Shown: piece after piece, positions 54,424-64,000 of the stretch
How the letters are laid out: each line of letters opens with the position of its first letter
Position numbering within the stretch: the first letter of the stretch is position 1
Assembly: GCF_019925205.1 (NCBI RefSeq)
Contig: NC_083564.1
Span: 33,022,447-33,086,446, forward strand
Direction of reading: 5' to 3'
DNA from: Metopolophium dirhodum
Taxonomy: Eukaryota > Arthropoda > Insecta > Hemiptera > Aphididae
DNA length: 64,000 bases
Notes under the pieces: generated by a model
Told to the model about the DNA's origin: nothing
Seen by the model: only the letters and a program-made list of their open reading frames with translations
The model's database searches: none
Program-made: the position numbers and the translations under genes

Positions 54424-56100
54424 TGTTGATTAAAACTTCTCAATATTTTTTGATGAAGTTTCGTTCAAAGACATACATTTATAATGCGAAAATTAAAAGT
54501 TTAAACATATTTAGAATCAAACTGACATTGTTTTTTGAATAAAAATAAAAAATGATATCTGATTGATAAGTGATGAAGTTTATTATCAGTTATATGAGGA
54601 CAAGAAGTTGGAAAAGAAAATGCAGCTGTCAAAATATTGTATAGACACAATCACGAATCACGATTAAAAAATAGCAAATACTATTTCTACATTTATTATA
54701 TTACTAGCCCTGCGGTCTAGCTATGGGAGACCCCCCAGTGTTAGTTGTAAGCATAGACCTTATACTAGTATGCGGTGGATTGCAGATACGACGCCTAGCG
54801 GCTATAAGTGAAAACCCTATCACACAACCATAGACCTATAAAACTATCTTTTATAGGTCTATGAGTTTGATCTACATTCGTAGTTGTATATTATAATCGG
54901 AGAACTTGTATTCGTAGCATTCGTAACAATATGTTCGGAGCATTATTTTATCGTGGCAATGGATTATCGTAGCAGTTGTAGTATAGCAACCCGCATGTAC
55001 CTATCAACATTCAATATACAGTATACACTCTTGTCTCATAATCACGGATATCTAGGTAACCGTGCTCTTTTATAGTTAGGTATTATAACGTCATGTCGCC
55101 ATATGTCTTAATTATAAAATTTCAAGAATTTTAGTGTAATGATTAGGTATATAATGATACCATTATACTTATACTAATGTGCAATGTCTATACTATACTA
55201 TACTATAGATAATAGATATACTATAAGGTATATCTTAAACCGTGGTCTATACTATAATTAAACCAGGTTTTGGACACTAAAAATAAATTTAAATTATTGT
55301 TATAACGTTTAAGTTTGAACTACCTACCTACATTTATTACTTAAATACCCTATACTTAACCGTTTCTGCCGTATTCCGAATACCGCCTATAATATTTTAA
55401 GCATGTATAATAATACCATTAATCATTAATCACCAAATCAATTAGTAAGATAAAAATAATCATCCATTCAATTTAAATATTTTGTAATAATTACCTAAGT
55501 ATCAGTAAGAATTATACTGGCTATTTTATATTATATTTTGGATATGAGGAACACTCATGGACACCTACATTCACCCTTTTTAGAAGTGATACATATCTGC
55601 GAGCTAATAATATAGGTATAGTAGGTACGATATAATAGGTAATGATAGTCAATAGTAATGTAATATAGTTTATATACTTTCATACAGTAATAATATTTCA
55701 CATAATATATAGCCTTCAATATACTTATAAGTTATTACCTATACGACTGTACTATACCATTGAGTAGGTACCTATATTTTATAATATACAATATTGTAAT
55801 AACTTTACCTACACAATATATAATATACTCAGTGGCTACTGGCTGTATATTGATTAATTAGTGATTATTAACTTGCTGATGTCTAATAGTTAATACCATT
55901 TATTATACTATGTTTAATCAATGTTAATACTTGATACGCATGTGGTATTTTATCCATTTAATGGAAAAATTCTAGGACTATAATATTACAATAATTAACG
56001 ATACATACTATATAATAGGTATATATTTATATAGGTATACCTAATAATGGTGATATAGGTAAATATTTTTTCAAATATCTATTAAACACGAATAAAATTG
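54424..56100. other. Intergenic DNA with a short perfect hairpin
   Basis: Positions 54829-54863 are a perfect 15-bp inverted repeat around a 5-base loop: CATAGACCTATAAAA, CTATC, TTTTATAGGTCTATG. A related CATAGACCTTATA occurs at 54757. The rest is AT-rich and low-complexity (TATACTATACTATA near 55190), and no gene is supported. Confidence 0.5.
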
Positions 56101-58327
56101 TTTTTTTTTTCATTAATACCATGGCACCATTTATATATATTAGCATTAAGTACCTATGTCCTATACATAATAATATATACACTTAATGATATTATACAAA
56201 TATGAAATAATGTATATAATAGGTATAGCTTATAAATTTTAATATAGTAACAGCAATCAGGAAGAAGTAAAAAAAATAAATCGTCGAGCAGATAATGGCG
56301 GAAGAATGAAGTACTTACTGCAAATTTCGAAGTCGGCTGCCTGCACATACATTCGCATAGGTATTCTCGTATAGCTGAATATTCCGCACATAAAAATTGT
56401 TGGAATATTTTTCGTTATATTATTATTACCTATCATTATTAGTCTATTGAGATGCGTTTAATATAATATGCATATAATATATTATTGTGTATACGGTATT
56501 TGAATGGGGTCACTACACACATACACATATATCATACATATATCTATAACAACTTCTGCCCTCCCCGCACACATATACACCGGCAGCCGGTCTTATGATG
56601 TGCTAGCTGAGTCGCTGAGATTGGCCGCCCCGACGATGTATATTTTATTTTATTCGTACAATATATTATTTATTCGATCCACTTGCATATATATATAATA
56701 ATAATATATATTATACTAAGTCGTTCGACATCGCGCGGAGACCAGTGCGATGTAATCGGTCAAATGACTATGAAACGGCGTTAACCCCGTGTAGCATAGG
56801 TACGACCTATGTAATTTGTCTGCCGACGTTTATATTGTGCGTATACATTATAATAATGCGCTATTCGTGAAATTTCCCCACCATACTGCATCCCTATATA
56901 GTGATAGTATATAATATACACACACACACATATATATTATATCGGTTGAGACGTTGACCATCATTAAACCTAAGACGATATTATTATATTATTATATACT
57001 GCGCGTGTATATAATATAATGTTATATGTGCTGCGGCGTTTGTATAATTATTGTAATTTTTGGTTTTTACGTCTCCGAAAAAATACACGGCTCAACGAGG
57101 TACACACCCAACCTATGTGTTTATAAATATTATTTTAATGCGACGGACGCAGTGCAGCGCAAGTATATGGTTAAACGACGAACATAATATATAATATTAT
57201 TATAATATATAGATAGGCGTACCTATATAATATAAATATATAATACATACGCGCGCGACGCACCGGAGTCGCACCTCCTTCGCAGCAGCGGCCGGCCGGG
57301 GTACGACCGCGCGCGAGGAATCAGCTATCGCAGCAAATGGTAATAACAGTGATTTTTCTGTTATTTGAATCGGTTCCACCTTCAATTTCCCGAATTAACA
57401 TTACCATCACCTGTGATTATTGTTATATATATGAACAAAAAAACATTTTAAAAAATACCCGCGGATGGATAGATATAGAGGTACCCTACGCGTATAATAT
57501 CATATCTAAGTAAAAGGAAGAAAAACTCTGCCCGCGGGACATCCGTCCGAATAGAATATAATATGTAAACGTGTGTATAGTTAAAATATTATCGCGACTT
57601 GGAGATATTTAAATGCCGTGGATAATGCAACAGACATCGTGTAAGTACATATATATAATATAATGGCATACCTACTTGTTGTAAGAACAACGACTAAAAA
57701 AAAAAAATAATAATAATAATAATAAAAAAATATATAGATAGGTCGTCGATATGGGAATCAAAATTGATATCTTTTTCCTTTACCACACATTTATTACTGT
57801 TATTTTCGAATGTTTTTTTCCTTTTTATTTTTAATGTCAGGTTACAAGCGGCAGAGATAAAGTTCTCTGATCATTTTATTGGCGTCAGACGTTAGTTTTT
57901 GTGTGTAATAACTGGTCAATTTAATTTTTTTATTTAACAGTCTTCCCCGACTGGGGTTCCTGGGAAAATCTATTTGTGTTCTCGTTATTTTTTTTCTTAT
58001 AGTTTTGACATTCATGTACGTTTTATGTTTCCGACAATTCTGTATAGATATAATTGTATAAATAATATATATTACTAAATTGGAAAAAAAAATACATTTG
58101 TCTTTGTTTTTGTATCGTACCATATATTGTGACTATATATAATGGTTTGGCTTTAGGGAGTAGACCAACTATATAATTTTTGTGTGTAACTGTATAATAT
58201 AAAACTTTTGTTTTTTGATAGTAAATAAATAAAAATATTAAAAAATATTAATAATCACATAAATATTTCAAATTTATTATTTCGATTACTAACGTTTGTT
58301 TATTGTTAAAATATTGATACACAGTAT
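56101..58327. other. CpG-richer, microsatellite-rich noncoding region (left part)
   Basis: Patches of CpG (56560-56840 and 57130-57320, including CGGCCGGCCGGGG) alternate with TATA and AAT microsatellites (CACACACACATATATATT at 56921; AATAATAATAAT at 57708). No exon chain could be built. The region may be the upstream regulatory part or 5' UTR of a gene outside the window. Confidence 0.4.
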
Positions 58328-58335
58328 AATATAGG

Positions 58336-58777
58336 CAGTGTTCGGATTAGATAAGTATTTTTTTATCTAGATAAAGATAAAGATAATGCAACTCAAATGT
58401 ATCTAGATAGATATAAAAGATAACTTAACTCATATTTATCTAGATAAAGGTAAAGATAAAAAAAAGATACAATTTTTTTTAAATGGGTTTTAAATTTAGG
58501 TATATTTTAGTTGGGTACTAGGAACATGATAATAATAATGATATAAATAAAAATAATTACATTATTTATAAACCATAAACTTGGTTTGAGAATCTGTATA
58601 AATATTTAAAATGCGTTTGTACGATTTTGCGATTTTTATCAATAAAAAAAGTATCTAGATGAATTTATTTACATTACTAAAAAAATTATCTTAAATGAAC
58701 GTTTAGATACCTTGTAACTATTTATCTAGATAAGATAAAAGATGAACAAATATTTATCTAGATAAGTCCGAACACTG
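58336..58777. mobile_element. hAT MITE with perfect 8-bp target duplication
   Basis: This is a 442-bp noncoding element. The left end CAGTGTTCGGATTAGATAAG matches the complement of the right end, CTTATC...GTCCGAACACTG, with one small difference. AATATAGG is duplicated exactly at 58328-58335 and 58778-58785. The interior is built from many TTATCTAGATAA-type palindromes. It belongs to the hAT superfamily by terminus and duplication length. Confidence 0.95.
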
Positions 58778-58785
58778 AATATAGG

Positions 58786-61700
58786 TACACCCTTTTATGT
58801 ACATTAAGTTGTATCAGTGTGAGTTTGTGACAGTACCAATATATATATCATTTTTTAGGGCCTCCATACGAGTTTTTCTCAGTGAGACCCAGTAATCTTT
58901 CGATATTAATTTAAATAAAAAAATAAATATATATATAATATAATATGTGGGCGTATAGCCATGTAAATATACTCAGATTATTCGGGTATAATTATTTTGA
59001 AATACATTAATTTCGAAATTAGTTATTGATATGTGTATTACGAATTTCAATAAATCCGAAACTGTGTAGAAATATGACCAACAGATTCCCACGATATAGT
59101 TACGATCAATGAAAAATACTAAGTACGTTTTGGACCCTATAATTTTGATAGGGATGTTTCTAGGTCAATTCGGTCACTATTCTCATTTCACAAGAGTTGT
59201 AATTTAGTTTTCCTAAAAGGTAAGATTTACAAAGCACGGTGAGAAATTAAATGTACCTAAATCTTATTATCCTATATATAGCATATAACATTTTAAAAAT
59301 ATCCAAAATACAATTCGGTGATGTTATTTTTATCCAAAAATTCACTTCACGAGAATAATAATAGTAATATTAATATAGGCAAATGGCGTGAATGTGTTTA
59401 TTTTAAATTATCAAATTCAAATATAACATCTTAATTATTGAAATATATATATTTTCCAATATTAAAATTTTTTAAGTACTTTAATGCAAATCTTAAAACT
59501 ATAAACTAAAGTGATTTTTTGACAGAGTTTATTTTAAGTACCAAAACTAAAATTAAATTAAAATTTGGATGACACTGCCTGTAATAAAAAAAAAAATTGT
59601 TGAATGGGGGAATAAGGTATTCCAATTCCCATAACCCCTGTATTATAGTAATTTTCTACCGACTACTATCGTTAGGACAATTGAAATAATTTTAATTTTG
59701 TCTCTTAATAAATTTGTATTATTATTTATATAATATACTATAAGACCCATCGAGCATTAATGAGTGTCGTACTTTAAAGGCATCATGTATAAGATGAAAT
59801 CACGCCGCGCCTAAAATTGTAGGCTATTGGTACCTTGTATAGTTGTATATAATATAATATGTATAATATGAAATTACTCCAAACTTTACACCTGCAGCTG
59901 CATAAGTTGCAACGGTCTTACTTCCTATACTGGCGTGAAATATGTATAGGTACGTATTTATAATATTATACGCCTATACATAATATAATATGTATAACAT
60001 ACGTTATAGTAATGACGATTTGATATCGCCGATTGTTAGAATAATATGATAATATGTATAATATTATATGGAACGACCGCGTGTTCCGTCAAAAATCGTC
60101 AAAGACCTCTGCAGCAGCGGGTAATATATAATATAATATAATATAGGTACACGTGTATAATACCAGCAATAATAATATGTTTCGTGAAAAATATATAGGT
60201 AGACAGGTAGTTATATATATTATATAGTACAAAAGTGACCCCAGCGCGAATCGCCTTTTACGCGTAATAAAACGCGGTCAATTTTCTATATCTACGTACG
60301 ACCGGCTATTGGCTATTATTGTAATAATAATAATATAATAATATATAATATATTATAATAGTGCCTCGTAAGCGTTTCAATAAAGACATATCGTTCGCCG
60401 CGGCTTCTTTGTACTCGGCACATAAACCCACTGATATTCGCAGTGCAACAATATTATCATTGTCACCGTATAAAATGTAAAGAAAATCGGTGGTGACGAA
60501 AACGGTATAAAGGGGTTGTTGCGCAGTCGCCAGTCTTTGGTACACGCCGTCGCATACAGCCACGAGAGTAATCGCATCTATATATTAATATGTATACGTA
60601 TTTTATTGTTATTGTTATTATACATAGCTACGCAAAAACTGGCACATTGCGTACTCATATACATATTAAAATTGTTGAAATCGTATATTCATTTGTATAT
60701 AACATACCTATAAATAAACATATGTGTTAGGTTGTAGGTTAGACGTGAAAAAACTTGAAAATTAAGTCATGTATAAATATAGCTCAAAACATTTTGAAAA
60801 TTATATCTTGTTTAGACAATTTTTGTGAAAATTGCAAGTTATACATAAGTATAGGTAAGTACGTATTTGTTACATAGATACTAAAGTTAAATACATCTAG
60901 ATATTTAAAAGCATGGTTATTTCTTTTTGAATTACAACCAAAAACATTTGCTAAAAAGTCGGTGTTGCGTAATATATTTTTTTAGAGTTTCTCCCGAATT
61001 ATTTTGAAAAATCCTGGAAATATTTTCATTTGATCATATTAGATCAATTCGCCACCAGAAACCACACTCAATGCTGAAAATTGAATTATTTTTATACTGC
61101 TCCTAAAGGTGACCGACAGACACACGAACAAAATTCGATCAGAAACTGGAATAATACCTATTGAAGATCTAGCCGATTTGGGCGTACTAAAATATATAAT
61201 AAAATGTAAGGTATACCTATATAATATTGATATAAACGCACTATCTACGGTCCTTTCACAGCGTCCCCAATATGCAACAATACTGTTATAAGACCTATAG
61301 GTACGAGGTACCTACCTACAAAATATAATAAATACACCTAATATTTCTTCGATTTATTGGCATTCTGGGTACATTTTATCAAATACCTATTGGTCTCTAT
61401 ATATTATATCATATACGAAAAGTCGGCTCGTCTCGGAGATGTCTGCGGTTCGCTAACGCCCGTAATCGTATAATTTATATATACCTATAGACTATACAAT
61501 ATTATATATATATACAAACACAATTTCGATCGTTCTGTACATTATAGCGATAGAAATAAATTATATCGGTCGTACCGTTGACAGATCCGGTCCAGGGTGC
61601 CCCGGTAAAAACGTTTGGTGTGTGTCATTGTGCGATGCCGCAGCCGTCTGTTGAAAGGGACCGCCGAAGAATAAAGTGAGTTTCTCACACAGCGCCGCCG

Positions 61701-62200
61701 CCACCGCCTTGGTAAGGAGACTGTATATATATGTATAGAGAGAGAGAGAAAATAAAAGCCTCGATCATTGGTGTGTGTGTGTGTATATATATAGTTACGG
61801 TAGCCTTTTATTGTCTGCAGTTAGAATACCGTTCCCCTCATCGTGTATATACTATATATATATATATTAGTACATAATATATATGAGCGCATATGCGCAG
61901 GGTATATGATATTATAAAAAGGCGCACATTATATTATTATATTGCGCGTGTATTTCGCCCAACAAGTGCAAATCTCCTCGCCGCGTCTGTTCTCGGCCAA
62001 TTTGTTCGATTTATATTTGTTCGGCATATTCGTTTATATACATATTGCGTTTGTATATATAATGTATATAGGTATATACTCAATAATGTAGCATTACATA
62101 TTATATGTATATGTATATACGCATTTTCATATTTTACTTGACGTTTATTTTACAAGGCGTGTATGTATCGTAAATCATATATTATATATTATCTGGACAT
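58786..62200. other. CpG-richer, microsatellite-rich noncoding region (right part)
   Basis: CpG-rich patches (60060-60120, 60230-60300 and 61560-61720) lie in TATATA-rich DNA, with GAGAGAGAGAGA (61739) and GTGTGTGTGTGTG (61771) microsatellites. TTTTACGCGTAATAAAACGC at 60256 is a notable near-palindromic patch. A possible first coding exon starts at 61635 (MPQPSVERDRRRIK then GTGAGT), but no partner exon is visible. The open frames listed by length here show no domains. Confidence 0.4.
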
Positions 62201-63728
62201 CGAGTTCTTCTTTTACAGAACTACAGAAGTATTTCTAATTCTTTTTTCACCTCTTCAACACACATATTGTCTTACCGTATTCGCGTCCTGTGGCGTGCAA
62301 GAGTGTTAACACATTGTTAGTGAACTGTATATTATATTCTCACGTATATTATACGAACAGAGCAAATATAAATGTATTTCTGTGCAGTCATTATAAAATG
62401 ATGATAATTTTTTTATACCATCGTTCAATGATATAGTTAGGTAGGTATTTATTCTATATACTTACCACAAAATTAAAAAAATATATAATTGTATTAAATG
62501 TGTATTATACATCTTTAATGCATAGAAAAAAAGATCCATTTTGTTGGTAATTACTAATTAACCAATTTATAATTTATGGTCCAAGAAGTTTTAGTTCTAT
62601 ATAGGCCCTGGAACGCGTTGATACATAGTAAATAATTAATTTAACCATATAGGCATATGCCATATCCTTAATAATAATTTTTACTGGACTTTTTGCTTAT
62701 AATGGTAGGTATAATAGGTATCTATATATTATAATACTTAACTATCTATTATTTCTTGGAAAAAATATTATATTAAAATGTATTATAAATGTTGTGTATA
62801 ATACTTTGTAAACTATATAATAATTTATACATTATTATTAATTGTATATAAATAGCTAGGTACTCTATTTTAAATATACCTACTAATATTATTTCTTGAT
62901 TATGCTTTTGTATTCTGGCTAATAATGTTTTTACCTACTTGGCAAATATTTAATTCATACATTAATGGATATAATTATTTTCTGAAGATTGAGTATATCA
63001 ATGCCGATGGATTTATTTTATAAGATGGATGATAAAAATGAATAATGATTCAGACCAGCTATTATGAATTTTGAATTTTTGAAATTATATTAAAGTAGAC
63101 GCTGGCGTAATAAAATTAAATATTTTGAACAATTTAAGTTTTTAATCGAACGTTTAACCTTGGGTAGTTAGGTACTCCATAATGGTTTTTGCGTTATATA
63201 CATCTCCTGTATAAAAATTAATAGTTTTGCAAATATACACGTATCAAAGATAAATTTAGTTCACCTAAACAATTAAAAAAAGTATTTCTTTTCTACAATA
63301 AGTCGGTGTTTGTACAGCGTTTATGCGGCACCGCAGCAAAACGCCAAAACCTTGGATATTGTGCCGAAATAATACCTATATAACAATCTTAACGTCATCT
63401 CGGGCTGCACCCTGGGCGGTCACAAATTAGTTATGGCCTATTACAATACTCGGAGACCAACCGCATTGAATGTATATAAATCTAACATACGAGCATAATA
63501 TACTCACATATAATAGTAGCGATGAAGACAATTTTTTTTTCATAGTCGGCTATATACTTGAAATATGTATATAGTATATATATTAATATACACATAACAC
63601 TGCACATACAACGAGCGTTATCGAACGGTGGTTGCAATCGTGGTATTCGCGGTAGGCATATATACGTTATACAAGCAGTAATCTTTTACTCTTTTAGCAG
63701 ACTTCTATAAATTTTATAAACAAACATA
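62201..63728. other. AT-rich intergenic DNA
   Basis: No gene, RNA or clear repeat was supported. A mildly GC-richer patch lies at 63300-63450. Confidence 0.45.
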
Positions 63729-63747
63729 TTATGATATGTGATAAGCA

Positions 63748-64000
63748 AGCCCGGATTAAGAGGGGGTAAGGGGGGCATGGTCCCGGGGCCCATTGATTTT
63801 GGGGGCCCATCTTTATCCCCAAAATATATTTTTTTAACGCGTCCAATAGTTTTAAAAAAAGATTATTTAGCTCTTGTAAATTAGGTATTTCAGTTAAAAG
63901 TATTAATGCATATTACTATATACTAAACTTTAGAGGACCATATTTAATAACCTAGCGAACCAAAATTGATTATTTGACTGTCAAAATGTTCAGAGAAAAA
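63748..64000. mobile_element. Transposon fragment with GGGGGCCC-rich end, cut by window edge
   Basis: AAGCCCGGATTAAGAGGGGG (63748) followed by GGTCCCGGGGCCCATTGATT resembles the ends of hAT-like elements that start with a CCCGGATTAAG motif. The other end would lie beyond the window. The assignment rests on the terminal motif alone. Confidence 0.35.

Noticed and set aside
57613..57640. Possible mini first exon MPWIMQQTS followed by GTAAGT
   Set aside because: Too short, with no partner exon. GTAAGT occurs often by chance in this composition.

Overview
The window is AT-rich, intron-rich eukaryotic nuclear DNA with very low gene density, and it is most likely from an aphid. Support for this is the very frequent TAGGTACCTAC-type motifs, the strongly insect-like versions of four conserved genes, an intact ZMYM1/DUF4371-type hAT reading frame of the kind expanded in aphids, and many short nonautonomous DNA transposons. 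The aphid assignment is inference from composition and family resemblance, not a search.

Layout. 1-10.7 kb has no gene. It holds diverged copies of a promoter-like dispersed unit (units A, B, C), a nonautonomous transposon with GATTCTGAG-type ends, and a 192-bp fold-back. 10.9-16.14 kb is a satellite array of about 25 monomers, each carrying a GC-rich TGCCTGCGGGCGCC-type box. 16.1-19.7 kb has small tandem repeats and transposon remnants. 19.7-20.9 kb has two putative exons of an unrecognised gene with a glycine/alanine-rich segment and an acidic tail. 21.1-27.2 kb (minus) is a complete 14-exon rabaptin gene ending in a FYVE zinc finger. 27.2-30.9 kb has a promoter-proximal CpG-richer stretch, an inverted copy of the GATTCTGAG transposon and a tRNA-Leu-derived SINE. 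31.0-33.8 kb (minus) is CHCHD2/10. It is head-to-head with TMEM120/TACAN (34.7-38.2 kb, plus). TMEM120 converges on OLA1, the Obg-like ATPase (38.6-47.0 kb, minus). OLA1 has a 5.5-kb intron that contains an intact 709-codon hAT transposase-type ORF on the opposite strand. 47-64 kb holds promoter-like units D and E, a small hAT MITE with a perfect 8-bp target duplication, an OPA3 pseudogene with an in-frame stop, a second hAT MITE with a perfect 8-bp duplication, and a long CpG-richer, microsatellite-rich region without clear coding exons.

How the genes relate. The four intact conserved genes are housekeeping genes with separate roles: endosomal tethering (rabaptin), mitochondrial intermembrane-space/MICOS function (CHCHD2), a nuclear-envelope/ER membrane protein (TMEM120) and a cytosolic ATPase (OLA1). 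They do not form a pathway. The only plausible shared regulation is the roughly 0.9-kb head-to-head promoter between CHCHD2 and TMEM120. All four gene models were assembled by hand from splice signals and keep frame through every junction. The single doubtful junction is OLA1 exon 1/2. No clearly new biological system was found. The most interesting unexplained structures are the two-length satellite array and the dispersed promoter/first-exon-like unit present in five diverged copies.
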